A DNA stretch of 64,000 nucleotides from Methylobacterium sp. Leaf117 (GTDB taxonomy: Bacteria > Pseudomonadota > Alphaproteobacteria > Rhizobiales > Beijerinckiaceae). The translations under genes were made by a program, and so were the position numbers. The stretch lies in assembly GCF_001422985.1 (NCBI RefSeq), contig NZ_LMNL01000037.1, positions 47,216-111,215 of the forward strand. Reading direction: 5' to 3'. The notes beneath the pieces are model-generated. The model saw only the letters and a program-made list of their open reading frames with translations, did not search any database and had not been told where the DNA came from. How positions within the stretch are numbered: position 1 is the first letter of the stretch; every line of letters starts with the position of its first letter. This document shows, piece after piece, positions 15,547 through 24,352 of this stretch.

Positions 15547-17982
15547 TTGGGCGACATGGACTCGGACGCAACCGCACGGGACACCGGCATCCCGGACGCC
15601 GAAATCCCGCGGGGCACCGAGAGCCGCGCGCGACCGGCCCGCCCTGCTGCTCGGCGAAGCGCCCCCGCTTCGGCAGCCAGACCACCTCAGGAGAAGATGG
15701 CCCCCAAAGAGACGCGGGTCGTGCCGGCGCCCGCCCCGGAGGCATTGCCGGATGCGGACCTCGATCTGCCGGCTGCTGAGGCAGGGACGGCCTCCGCCGA
15801 GGCAATCCCGGGCTCCGACGCTCGCGATTCCGTGCGTGAAGCCGGCCTCGCTCTGCGCCACTCGCCCGAGCGTTTCGTCAACCGCGAACTCTCGTGGCTG
15901 CAGTTCAATCGCCGTGTGCTCGAGGAGGCTTCGAACACCAACCACCCGTTGCTGGAGCAGGTGCGCTTCCTGTCGATCTCGGCCAACAATCTGGACGAGT
16001 TCTTCATGGTGCGCGTCGCCGGCCTGCATGATCAGGTCCGCGCGGGACTGGTGCTGCCCTCGCAGGATGGGCTGACGCCGTCGGAGCAACTGGCCCGTGT
16101 CGGTTCCGAAGTCTCGCGCCTCGCCCTCGATCAGCAGACCCGATGGCGCGAACTGCGCCGCGACCTGCTCGGCGTCGGCATCGAATTGGTGGAGCCCGCC
16201 TGTCTGACGCAGGAACATAAAGCGTGGCTGGAAGACTACTTCCTCAACCACGTCTTTCCGGTGCTGACGCCCCTCGCCATCGATCCGGCCCATCCGTTCC
16301 CGTTCATTCCAAATCTCGGCTCCACCATCGCGTTGATGCTGGTGCGTCCCCGCGATGGCCGGACCCTGCGGGCTCTCATTCGTCTTCCGGCGGTGCTCGA
16401 CCGCTTCGTGCGCCTCCCTGACGCGGAGAACGATGCCACCGCGCGCTTCATCGCCATCGAGCAGGTCATCGTCCTGTTCACCGGACGGCTATTCCCGGGC
16501 TATTCGCTGCGGGGACAGGGCGCTTTCCGGGTGATCCGCGATTCGGACCTCGAGATCGAGGAGGAGGCAGAGGACCTCGTCCTGCATTTCGAGACAGCGC
16601 TGAAGCAGCGCCGCCGCGGCGTGGTCATCCGTCTCGAGGTCGAGGCCGGCATGCCCGAGGACCTGCGAGCTTTCGTCGCCGACGAGTTGGAGATCAGCAC
16701 CGATGCGGTAATTTTCGTGGAGGGTATGCTGGCGCTCAACGAGCTGTCCCAGATCGTCGGGATCGACCGGCCGGACCTGAAGTTCAAGTCCTACAATCCG
16801 CGCTTTCCCGAGCGCATTCGCGAGAGCGGAGGCGACGTCTTCGCGGCGATCCGACAGAAGGACTTCATCGTCCATCACCCCTACGAATCCTTCGACGCGG
16901 TAGTGCAGTTCCTGGCTCAGGCGGCTCGTGACCCGAACGTGGTGGCGATCAAGCAGACGCTCTATCGCACCTCCTCGAATTCACCGATCGTCGCCGCTCT
17001 GGCAGAGGCCGCCGAACTCGGCAAATCGGTGACTGCCCTCGTCGAGCTGAAGGCCCGCTTCGACGAAGAGGCCAACATCCGTTGGGCGCGCAACCTAGAA
17101 AAGGCCGGTGCTCAGGTGGTGTTCGGCTTCATCGAGCTGAAGACCCACGCCAAGCTGTCGATGGTGGTGCGCCGCGAGGGGGATCGCCTCGTGACCTACT
17201 GCCATGTCGGCACCGGCAACTATCACCCGATCACGGCGCGCATTTACACCGACCTGTCCTTCTTCACCGCCGACCCAGCAGTGGCTCGTGATGTCAGCCG
17301 CATCTTCAATTTCATCACCGGCTACGCCGAGCCCGCGGAGCTCGAGCGGATGTCGGTTTCACCGCTGACCCTGAAACCGCGCCTTCTCGAGAACATCGAG
17401 GCGGAGGTGGCCCACGCCAAGGCGGGGCGCCCGGCGGCGATCTGGATCAAGTGCAACTCGCTGGTCGACCAACAGATCATCGACGCGCTCTACGATGCCT
17501 CCCAGGCCGGCGTGCAGATCGACTGCGTGGTGCGCGGCATCTGCTGCTTGCGGCCCGGCATCCCGGGCCTGTCGGACACGATCCGGGTGAAGTCGATCGT
17601 CGGACGCTTCCTGGAGCACGGGCGCATCTACTGCTTCGGCAACGGCGTCGGGCTGCCCCATCCGAAGGCGACCGTCTACATCTCGTCCGCCGATCTGATG
17701 AGCCGGAATCTGGACCGTCGCGTCGAGGCCCTGTTACCGATCACCAATCCGACCGTGCATCAGCAGGTCCTCGATCAGATCATGCTGGCCAACCTCCTCG
17801 ACAACCGCCAGAGCTGGCGTGTACTGGCGTCGGGTGCCAGTGAGCGGATCCTACCTGCCGAAGGGGAGGAGCCGTTCAATGCGCACAAGTACTTCATGAC
17901 GAATCCGAGCCTGTCCGGGCGCGGCAAGTCGTCGAAAAAGTCGAGCCCGCGCGCTTTGAGCCGACGCGCGCAGCGTGGCTGA
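15547..17982 (+). CDS. ppk: polyphosphate kinase PPK1
   Basis: Makes polyphosphate from ATP, reversibly. Residues after ~105 carry the PPK1 fold: ERFVNRELSWLQFNRRVLEEA, DEFFMVRVAGL, then the catalytic segment YCHVGTGNYHP with the phosphohistidine at about residue 553, and the C-terminal SSADLMSRNLDRRVEALLPI. The start is decided by an AAGGAG at 15533-15538, which is 8 bp before a TTG at 15547; the ATG at 15556 is the alternative, and both give an 811/808-residue protein. A frame open from 15346 has no ribosome site. About 100 residues at the N terminus are Pro/Ala/Arg-rich and look disordered, an extension not needed for the fold. Its stop overlaps the frame of ppx region; ppx starts 38 bp on. 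Confidence 0.93.
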   Translation: MGDMDSDATARDTGIPDAEIPRGTESRARPARPAARRSAPASAARPPQEKMAPKETRVVPAPAPEALPDADLDLPAAEAGTASAEAIPGSDARDSVREAGLALRHSPERFVNRELSWLQFNRRVLEEASNTNHPLLEQVRFLSISANNLDEFFMVRVAGLHDQVRAGLVLPSQDGLTPSEQLARVGSEVSRLALDQQTRWRELRRDLLGVGIELVEPACLTQEHKAWLEDYFLNHVFPVLTPLAIDPAHPFPFIPNLGSTIALMLVRPRDGRTLRALIRLPAVLDRFVRLPDAENDATARFIAIEQVIVLFTGRLFPGYSLRGQGAFRVIRDSDLEIEEEAEDLVLHFETALKQRRRGVVIRLEVEAGMPEDLRAFVADELEISTDAVIFVEGMLALNELSQIVGIDRPDLKFKSYNPRFPERIRESGGDVFAAIRQKDFIVHHPYESFDAVVQFLAQAARDPNVVAIKQTLYRTSSNSPIVAALAEAAELGKSVTALVELKARFDEEANIRWARNLEKAGAQVVFGFIELKTHAKLSMVVRREGDRLVTYCHVGTGNYHPITARIYTDLSFFTADPAVARDVSRIFNFITGYAEPAELERMSVSPLTLKPRLLENIEAEVAHAKAGRPAAIWIKCNSLVDQQIIDALYDASQAGVQIDCVVRGICCLRPGIPGLSDTIRVKSIVGRFLEHGRIYCFGNGVGLPHPKATVYISSADLMSRNLDRRVEALLPITNPTVHQQVLDQIMLANLLDNRQSWRVLASGASERILPAEGEEPFNAHKYFMTNPSLSGRGKSSKKSSPRALSRRAQRG

Positions 17983-18019
17983 CGGCAGCGTGGCCGACGG
18001 ATTGTCCAGAGGAGCCCGC

Positions 18020-19567
18020 ATGGGCCTCGACCCTGCCCGCCCTACACCTGTCCGAGGGCCCCCCTTCCAGGGGACGGGAGGTCACAACGCGCCGGTGGCG
18101 ATCATCGACATCGGCTCGAACTCGGTACGGCTCGTCGCCTATGACGGGCTGACACGGGCACCGACACCGCTCTACAACGAGAAAGTTCTGTGCGGCCTCG
18201 GCCGCAACGTACTGACTACGGGCCGTCTCAATGAGGATGCGGTGCGCCGGGCCCTCATCGCCCTCGCGCGCTTCCGCGTGCTTTGCGAAACCATGCAGAT
18301 CGGCCGGGTCTTCGTGCTGGCCACGGCCGCGGCGCGCGATGCCGAGAACGGACCCGACTTCCTGGCCGCCGCGGAAGCCGCCTGCGGCCAGCGCATCGAG
18401 CTTCTCTCCGGGCGTCGCGAGGCCGAACTCTCGGCGTTCGGTGTCATCTCGGGCTTCCACGCCCCCGATGGCGTCGTTGGCGATCTCGGCGGCGGCTCCC
18501 TCGAACTCGTCGATGTGCGCGGCGCCACGGTCGGTACGGGTGTGACGATGCCGCTCGGGGGCCTCGCGCTGCAGGATCTCTCCGGCGGGTCAGTGAAGAA
18601 GGCGCTCAAGATCGTCCGCGAGAACCTGAAGAAGGCAGCGCCGCAACTGGAGACTCTGCGCGGACGTAGCTTCTACGCCGTGGGAGGGACGTGGCGCGCG
18701 CTGGCGCGGCTGCACCAATCGGCCCGCGGATACCCGCTCCACGTCATGCACGGCTACAGTGTCGAGCCGTCCGACGAATTGAACTTCCTCGAAGTGGTGG
18801 AGCGCACCGACGCGGCCCTGCTCCAGGATGTCGAAAGCGTCTCAGAAGCGCGCCGCCCCTTGCTTGCCTATGGAGCCGTGGTGCTGGAGGAAATCATCCG
18901 CATCGGACGTCCGCGCGAGCTTGCCGTCTCCGCCAGCGGTGTGCGCGAGGGTCTGCTCTACGAGCAGCTCGACCGCGATTCACGCCTGGCCGACCCGTTG
19001 CTCGCGGCAGCTGCCGAGTTGAACGCACTCCGGGCCCGCTCGCCGGGGCATGCTGCCGATCTGATCGGCTGGAGCGACCGCTTCATCGCAAGTCTCGATG
19101 CTCCCGAAACCGCCGACGAGCGCCGCCTGCGGCACGCGGGCTGCCTTCTGTCCGACATCGGGTGGCGGGCCCATCCAGACTACCGCGGAGAGCAGAGCGT
19201 CAACGTCATCACGCATGCGGCCTTCGTAGGCATCGACCATCCGGGCCGGGCCTACCTCGCGCTCGCCATCTACTTCCGCCATGAGGGGATCGCGCCCGAG
19301 AAGGCGAGCCCGATGCTGCGCAATCTGGCAGGTCCTCGCCTGTTTGAGCGCGCGCGCCTTCTCGGCGCTCTTCTGCGCCTCGCCTTTCCGCTCTCGGCCG
19401 GCATGGAGGGCGCCCTCGGGCGGCTCCCGGTCCTTGTCCAGGACGGCCGAGTGACCCTGACACTCGCGCCCGGTCAAGGTTCATTGCCGGGCGACCGTAT
19501 CCTGAACCGGGTGCGCGGCCTCAGCCGTCTGTTCGGCCTCGAAGGCCGGATCGTCGGGTCCGATTGA
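18020..19567 (+). CDS. ppx: exopolyphosphatase / guanosine pentaphosphatase family protein
   Basis: Degrades polyphosphate from its ends and, in some members, hydrolyses pppGpp. 515 residues with the ASKHA fold: IIDIGSNSVRLVAYD at the first phosphate loop, TAAARDAENG, GRREAELSAFG, and the second loop GVVGDLGGGSLELVDV. The C-terminal half contains the HD-like helical domain. The ATG at 18020 has an AGAGGAG site 5 bp ahead; a GTG at 17975 overlapping the ppk stop is the alternative. Pairing with ppk on one transcript would couple synthesis and degradation of polyphosphate. Confidence 0.93.
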   Translation: MGLDPARPTPVRGPPFQGTGGHNAPVAIIDIGSNSVRLVAYDGLTRAPTPLYNEKVLCGLGRNVLTTGRLNEDAVRRALIALARFRVLCETMQIGRVFVLATAAARDAENGPDFLAAAEAACGQRIELLSGRREAELSAFGVISGFHAPDGVVGDLGGGSLELVDVRGATVGTGVTMPLGGLALQDLSGGSVKKALKIVRENLKKAAPQLETLRGRSFYAVGGTWRALARLHQSARGYPLHVMHGYSVEPSDELNFLEVVERTDAALLQDVESVSEARRPLLAYGAVVLEEIIRIGRPRELAVSASGVREGLLYEQLDRDSRLADPLLAAAAELNALRARSPGHAADLIGWSDRFIASLDAPETADERRLRHAGCLLSDIGWRAHPDYRGEQSVNVITHAAFVGIDHPGRAYLALAIYFRHEGIAPEKASPMLRNLAGPRLFERARLLGALLRLAFPLSAGMEGALGRLPVLVQDGRVTLTLAPGQGSLPGDRILNRVRGLSRLFGLEGRIVGSD

Positions 19568-19619
19568 ACCAAATCCCAAGCGGAACTGTTTCTAGCGTCC
19601 GGCAAGGAGAATCTCGGAC

Positions 19620-19949
19620 ATGAAGTCACTCTGTGCAGCAGCGGTTCTGGGACTGACCGTCCTCGGCTCGATCAGCCCTGTCCTCGCCCAGCCCTATCGT
19701 GGATACGAAGACGGCTATCGCAGCCGCGACGACGGATATCGAGGCCGGGACGACGGATACCGTGATCGCGACGGGGATTACCGGGAGCGTGGACGGGGTT
19801 ACGGCCGGCGAGACAGCGGCTTCGACGAGGCGGAGTATCTTCGCTGCAATCCCGATGTCCGCCGAGCGGTCAACCGGGGCCAGATGGAATCCGGCGCCGC
19901 TCACTTCCGTGTCTTCGGTCGTCGTGAGGGCCGTCGCCTGAGTTGCTGA
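19620..19949 (+). CDS. small secreted protein with GYRxRDD repeats
   Basis: 109 residues with a clear Sec signal peptide (MKSLCAAAVLGLTVLGSISPVLAQ, cleavage after ~23). Next come about five seven-residue repeats of the form GYRxRDD/G (residues about 31-66), rich in Tyr, Arg and Asp. The C-terminal ~40 residues match the pattern YLxxNPDVxxAVxxG...SGxxHFxxFGxxEGR seen at the ends of repeat-containing secreted proteins, here YLRCNPDVRRAVNRG and HFRVFGRREGR, with cysteines at two positions. AAGGAG precedes the ATG by 11 bp. Function unknown; an extracytoplasmic role is inferred from the signal peptide. Confidence 0.75.
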   Translation: MKSLCAAAVLGLTVLGSISPVLAQPYRGYEDGYRSRDDGYRGRDDGYRDRDGDYRERGRGYGRRDSGFDEAEYLRCNPDVRRAVNRGQMESGAAHFRVFGRREGRRLSC

Positions 19950-20354
19950 TCTCCGGGTCCGAACCAGCGGCGATTAGGGGCGAGACGAATGCGATCCTTG
20001 AGGGAATCGCATTGGCTGGGCCCAGGATGCTTTAGCCCCAACGCAACCCGTTGGGGCAGTGCTTCGATGTGGCTTTCTCCGTCACCGTCGAGCCGGGAAC
20101 GCGCGGCGCCACGACGGTGATTTCGGACAGGGCCGCATCAATTGACATGGCCATCGCCTGACGGTTGGACTGATCGATATCCCATCGATCCGAACGACGA
20201 GATCACCACCTTCTCAAAGGAATAGTCTTCCTCACACCACGCTGATCCCAGCTCTTGCGGGTGTTGTAGCAGCCTGTACAATCCCTGATGTGCAGCGCTC
20301 CGGAAGCAGATCGATGCGGTCGCGATCTGCGCATGTTTCCGATACCCGGGGCCG
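19950..20354. other. non-coding gap with two strong hairpins
   Basis: No supported gene. AATGCGAT (19988-19995) pairs with ATCGCATT (20006-20013), and GCCCCAACG (20035-20043) pairs with CGTTGGGGC (20049-20057); these may serve as terminator or repeat elements. The rest shows nothing recognisable; a short frame on the minus strand (20138-20374) lacks family features. Confidence 0.5.
19988..20057. repeat. two adjacent inverted repeats (REP-like or terminator)
   Basis: The first has an 8-bp stem and 10-base loop that can add two G-C pairs; the second has a 9-bp stem and 5-base loop. Neither has a T run. They lie 40-110 bp after the stop of the secreted repeat protein. Confidence 0.5.
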
Positions 20355-21110
20355 ATGGCCATGACGCGTTTCAAGGACCATTTTTCGACCCATGCGTCCG
20401 AGTACGCGGCACATCGGCCGACCTACCCGCGGGCGCTGATCGATGTCCTTGCGGAGGCCGCGCCAGGGCAATCCGTCGCCCTCGATTGCGCCTGCGGCAC
20501 CGGGCAGCTCTCGGTCCTACTCGCCGACCGATTCCAGCATGTCGTGGCCACCGACGCGAGTGCGCAGCAGATCGCCCATGCGACGCCGCATGACCGCGTC
20601 GCATACAGTATCGCGCCTGCCGAGCGCAGCGGCCTTCCGGACGCCAGTACCGATCTCGTCACCGTCGCCCAGGCGGCGCATTGGCTGGACCTCCCGACAT
20701 TCTACGTCGAAGTGCGGCGGGTCGCACGGCCGGGCGCGATCCTGGCGCTGATCACCTACGGCGTTCTGCACGTGGACGATGCGACGGTCGACGCCGTGAT
20801 ACAGCGCTTCTACGGCGGAACTCTCCAGCCCCATTGGCCGCCGGAGCGCCGCCATGTCGAGGACGGATATCAAATGCTTCCGTTCCCATTTCCGGAGATC
20901 GCAGTGCCGGAACTCGCCATCACACTGTCCTGGGGCTTGTCGGACCTGATTGGCTATACGGAAACTTGGTCGGCAGTCCGAGCGGCGGAGAAGGCCATCG
21001 GCCGCGCGCCGATCGTGGCGTTTCAGGAAGCCCTGGCGGAAGCCTGGGGCTCGCCCATGGAGCAGCGGGATATCCGTTGGCCCCTGTCGGTGCGCGCCGG
21101 TCGGCTCTAG
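20355..21110 (+). CDS. class I SAM-dependent methyltransferase
   Basis: 251 residues, Rossmann methyltransferase fold. Motif I is ALDCACGTGQLSVLLAD (residues about 42-58), followed by VVATDASAQQI as motif II and AQAAHWLDLP, a signature of the family near trans-aconitate methyltransferase and YcgJ-like proteins. The first ~20 residues (FSTHASEYAAHRPTYP) fit that family, whose start is often the third codon here (20361). The substrate is unknown. It is isolated: the upstream gap is 405 bp and the downstream gene is convergent 19 bp away. Confidence 0.85.
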   Translation: MAMTRFKDHFSTHASEYAAHRPTYPRALIDVLAEAAPGQSVALDCACGTGQLSVLLADRFQHVVATDASAQQIAHATPHDRVAYSIAPAERSGLPDASTDLVTVAQAAHWLDLPTFYVEVRRVARPGAILALITYGVLHVDDATVDAVIQRFYGGTLQPHWPPERRHVEDGYQMLPFPFPEIAVPELAITLSWGLSDLIGYTETWSAVRAAEKAIGRAPIVAFQEALAEAWGSPMEQRDIRWPLSVRAGRL

Positions 21111-21129
21111 CCAACACGAAGGCGGCGGC

Positions 21130-22575
21130 TCAGGTCGTCCGCACCGGGAAGATCGACTTCTTGACAATGGCGTGGACGCCCCAGTTGCCGTCCACCACCT
21201 GGGTGATTCCGAAATCCACCGCAACGGACATGAGCGAAATCGTCTCGTCCTCGGTCAGCCCGTGCCCGTGCATGAGGAACTGGCGCATTTTGCGGAAGGC
21301 GTCGCGCATGGCGAGGTCGATGGAGGATTTGGCGAAGATCGCGTTCTGTGCGTCTGGCCCGAGATCGGCGAGGTAGTTCGGGTAACTGAAGCCGGAGAGC
21401 ACCCAGTCATCGGCCGTCTCGATCATCGGGAAGTCGAGGGTCTCCAGGGCGGTGCCGGGAAGATCACGCTTCTTGTGCAAAATGAACTGGAAGGTGCCGG
21501 TCAGCGAGCACTCGATGGCCGTGCCGCAGAGTTCGGAATCGCCCTGGCTCGCATGTGGGTCACCCACCGAGAACAGCGCGCCCGGCACCGCGACAGGATA
21601 GTACAGGGTCGCACCCTTGCCGATGCGCCAATTGTCGATGTTGCCGCCGGTGTAGCTCGGTGGGATCGAGTTCACCATTTCGGCCTCCTTGGGCGCCAAG
21701 CCCATGGTGCCGAAATGCGGGCGGATCGGGATCCGGAAGCCCTTGAGCACATCGACGTTGCGAATGGTCCTGGTGTGATCGACGGGCAGACCCGGATAAT
21801 CGATGGTCGGATGGGCGACGCCGTTGGGATCAATGACACCCGGCCAGCGAAAACTATAGACCGCCTGCGCCCAGTCGCGGGCGCCGGAGGCATCGACCTC
21901 GTAGATCGTCACCACCTCCCGGGGTCGGTCCCCGGTGATCATGTCCTTGTAGTGGTAGCCCCAGTTCGCGGCGGCATTGCTGCCGAAAGTGCGGCCCTTG
22001 AAGGCTGGGTTGGCGCAGGGGCGGGGCGCCACGTCGAGGATGCGGACCTCGAGCACGTCGCCGGGCTCGGCGCCGCGAATTGCCACCGGGCCGGTGCAGA
22101 TATGCACGCCGAGGCCTCCGCCCGGTCCGAATTTGGTCTCCTCCGGACCAGCCCCGCGCCGGACGACGCCCTTTCTGTCCTTGGTCCAGAGGAAGACGCT
22201 CTCTGCGCCGGGATCCCCCGTCACCATGCGCTCGGCGTCGTCGTTGGCGTGGTGGGTCAACGTCTCGATGGTGACGTAGTCGCCGGATTCGATCTCGACC
22301 TGGGGCTTGAGACTGCGGCTGAAATAGCCCCAATGCACCGTTTCGGCCGTGGCCGGCAGATGGTAATGCGCCGTCTGCTTCAAGCCGCCGCGGGCGCTTG
22401 CCTGCGCCAGCGTGGGCCCGGGCAGGCTGAGACCACCGGCCATCAGGGTCGCGGCCGCGCCAGACGCCACGAATCCGCTCTTCAGAAAGGATCTCCGCTC
22501 CGGCGCCAGATCGTCGAGCATACGGGCCCGATGCTCGACGAAATGAACGCAATTCGGATCGTCACCCTGGCACAT
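21130..22575 (-). CDS. Tat-signal acetamidase/formamidase family protein
   Basis: 481 residues. The FmdA/AmdA fold is clear from HWGYFSRSLKPQVEIESGDYV, LTHHANDD, GPVAIRGAEPGDVLEVRILD, GTMGLAP, and GDPHASQGDSELCGTAIE, which include the metal/active-site histidines of these formamide and acetamide hydrolases. The N terminus carries ERRSFLKSGF with a hydrophobic stretch and an AxA-like cut site (about residues 27-58), a twin-arginine export signal. Most described FmdA enzymes lack such a leader, so this may act in the periplasm. A GAGGA ribosome site precedes the ATG at 22575. The divergent neighbour is a PAS-LuxR regulator. Confidence 0.85.
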   Translation of the reverse strand: MCQGDDPNCVHFVEHRARMLDDLAPERRSFLKSGFVASGAAATLMAGGLSLPGPTLAQASARGGLKQTAHYHLPATAETVHWGYFSRSLKPQVEIESGDYVTIETLTHHANDDAERMVTGDPGAESVFLWTKDRKGVVRRGAGPEETKFGPGGGLGVHICTGPVAIRGAEPGDVLEVRILDVAPRPCANPAFKGRTFGSNAAANWGYHYKDMITGDRPREVVTIYEVDASGARDWAQAVYSFRWPGVIDPNGVAHPTIDYPGLPVDHTRTIRNVDVLKGFRIPIRPHFGTMGLAPKEAEMVNSIPPSYTGGNIDNWRIGKGATLYYPVAVPGALFSVGDPHASQGDSELCGTAIECSLTGTFQFILHKKRDLPGTALETLDFPMIETADDWVLSGFSYPNYLADLGPDAQNAIFAKSSIDLAMRDAFRKMRQFLMHGHGLTEDETISLMSVAVDFGITQVVDGNWGVHAIVKKSIFPVRTT

Positions 22576-22607
22576 CGCAAATCCTCGGTTTTAGAATCAG
22601 CAAGAAT

Positions 22608-22619
22608 TTTGCATGCAAA
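22608..22619. promoter_or_regulatory. 12-bp palindrome in the formamidase / PAS-LuxR divergent region
   Basis: TTTGCATGCAAA is an exact 12-bp palindrome 33 bp upstream of the formamidase start, inside a 188-bp divergent promoter region. A partial copy (TTTGCACGCA) lies just before the start of the regulator gene at about 22752-22761. This could be an operator for the neighbouring regulator; proof would need binding data. Confidence 0.35.
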
Positions 22620-22763
22620 GCTGCGGCCACGCTTTCCGCCTAGGCACGTGTCGGCAACGAGTCCCGCTGCGCCGCGTTTGTTCCCAGGCGAACAGGTCCG
22701 TTTGCGAGGCGTGACGACCTACTCAGGTGCCTTCGCTCACGCGAGCGTCGCTTTGCACGCAGG

Positions 22764-24221
22764 ATGCCAAAACCTTTGACGACGGGCGTCGACCGTTCCC
22801 AGCTTCACCAGATCATCGCCGGCCTCACCGAGGGCGTCATCTTGATCGAGCCCGACCAGCGGATCGCCTGGGCCAATACGGCCGCCCTCGCCATGCACGG
22901 GGCTTCCGAACTCGCCGAACTCGGGGGGACCGTCGAAGCCTATCGCGAGAGGTTCGTACTGCGCTATCGCAATCACCACGTCCTGACGCGCACGCCGATC
23001 GAACGGGTGTTGGCGGGCGAGACCTTTGACGAGGTGATCGTCAACGTTCGGCGGACGGACCGCCCCGATTTCGACGTGATGCAGCGCATCCGCAGCCTCG
23101 TCATCACGGACGCGGCCGGGGAACCCGACTGCCTCGTATTGATCCTGACCGACGTGACATCGCAGTTCGAAGCCGAGGATCGCTTCGAGAAGACCTTCCA
23201 CGCCAATCCGGCTCCCGCCGTCATCTGCCGCCTATCGGACCTTCGCCACGTCAAGGTCAATCTCGGTTTCCTGGAGATGACCGGCTATCGCAGCGCCGAC
23301 ATCGTTGGGAGCAGCGTCTACGAGATCGATGTGCTCAACGAGGCCCGCAACCGGTCGCTGGCCATCGCGCGCCTCAATGCGGGCGAGACCATCCCGCAGA
23401 TGGAGGCCTGCCTGCGCCTGCCGGATGGCGGCACGCGCTTCGTCATCGTGGCCGGGCAACCGATCGCCATGGGCGACGAGCCCTGCATGCTCTTCACCTT
23501 CGCCGACCTCGAACTGCGAAAGAAGGCGGAAACGGCGCTCCGGCACAGCGAGGAGCGATTCGCGACGGCCTTCCGCCTCACGCCGGTGCCGACTCTGCTG
23601 TGCCGGGCGGATGACCTTTCCGTCATCGGGATCAATCAGGCCTTCACCCGAATTTTCGGCCACCCCGACGACACGGTGGTGGGGCAGGGGCTCGATGCCA
23701 TGGCCTTGTGGGCCGACAGCGTCCAGCGCGAGCGCTTCGGAACCGATCTCGCTGCGCAGGGAAGCATTCTCGGCTTCGAAGCCTGCCTGCGGACCTGCGA
23801 CGGTGTCGAACTCGACTGCCTCGTCTCCGCCGAACGCGTCACCATCGGCGACGAGGCCTGCCTACTCGCGGTGCTGCAGGATATCAGCGATCGCAAGCGT
23901 TCCGAGCGCGAATTGTTCGATGCGATCGAGGCCGTAATGGCCGACACGTCCTGGTTCAGCCGCGGATTGATCGAGAAGCTCGGGAGCCTGCGCCATCCGG
24001 GCGCGACCGAAGTTGCCCCCATCCGGCCCGATCTGACCAGGCGCGAAGGTGAAGTGCTCCGCCTGATCTGTCAGGGCCTGGGAGACGGCGCCATCGCCAA
24101 GCGATTGGGTCTGACCCCCAACACGGTCCGCAACCACGCCGCCGCGCTCTATCGTAAGCTCGGCATCCATCGCCGTGGCGAGGCGATCATCTGGGGACGG
24201 GACAACGGGTTCGCGTCGTAG
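22764..24221 (+). CDS. PAS-domain LuxR-type transcriptional regulator
   Basis: 485 residues, soluble. Three PAS domains (about 10-130, 140-265 and 270-390; the region FANPAPAVICRLSDLRHVKVN is a typical PAS core) are followed by a short helix and a C-terminal LuxR helix-turn-helix (about 415-480). The HTH reads LTRREGEVLRLICQGLGDGAIAKRLGLTPNTVRNH, an exact match to the family pattern. There is no kinase or receiver domain, so it is a one-component sensor/regulator. No membrane segment is seen, so it should sense a cytosolic signal. Its divergence from the formamidase gene suggests it controls that gene; this is inference. Confidence 0.9.
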   Translation: MPKPLTTGVDRSQLHQIIAGLTEGVILIEPDQRIAWANTAALAMHGASELAELGGTVEAYRERFVLRYRNHHVLTRTPIERVLAGETFDEVIVNVRRTDRPDFDVMQRIRSLVITDAAGEPDCLVLILTDVTSQFEAEDRFEKTFHANPAPAVICRLSDLRHVKVNLGFLEMTGYRSADIVGSSVYEIDVLNEARNRSLAIARLNAGETIPQMEACLRLPDGGTRFVIVAGQPIAMGDEPCMLFTFADLELRKKAETALRHSEERFATAFRLTPVPTLLCRADDLSVIGINQAFTRIFGHPDDTVVGQGLDAMALWADSVQRERFGTDLAAQGSILGFEACLRTCDGVELDCLVSAERVTIGDEACLLAVLQDISDRKRSERELFDAIEAVMADTSWFSRGLIEKLGSLRHPGATEVAPIRPDLTRREGEVLRLICQGLGDGAIAKRLGLTPNTVRNHAAALYRKLGIHRRGEAIIWGRDNGFAS

Positions 24222-24285
24222 GCCCGGGCCGGCTCTCCCCGCTTCAGCCGCCCAAAAACGTCCAAACGGCTCAGTGAGCCCAAAA

Positions 24286-24325
24286 CGAGAACCGCCCATC
24301 CCCGGTCAGGAACAGGCGGTTCTCG
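24286..24325 (-). terminator. terminator between PAS-LuxR gene and transaldolase-PGI gene
   Basis: CGAGAACCGCC (24286-24296) and GGCGGTTCTCG (24315-24325) form an 11-bp perfect stem with an 18-base loop. On the minus strand it is followed by TTTT, giving an intrinsic terminator for the fused transaldolase-isomerase gene. It sits in the 131-bp convergent gap and may stop both transcripts. Confidence 0.75.
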
Positions 24326-24352
24326 CTCGATCGCCGTCCGCCCCGCCAGGCG

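Noticed and set aside
20138..20374. Small minus-strand frame in the 405-bp gap
   Set aside because: No ribosome site or recognisable family and it overlaps the methyltransferase start.
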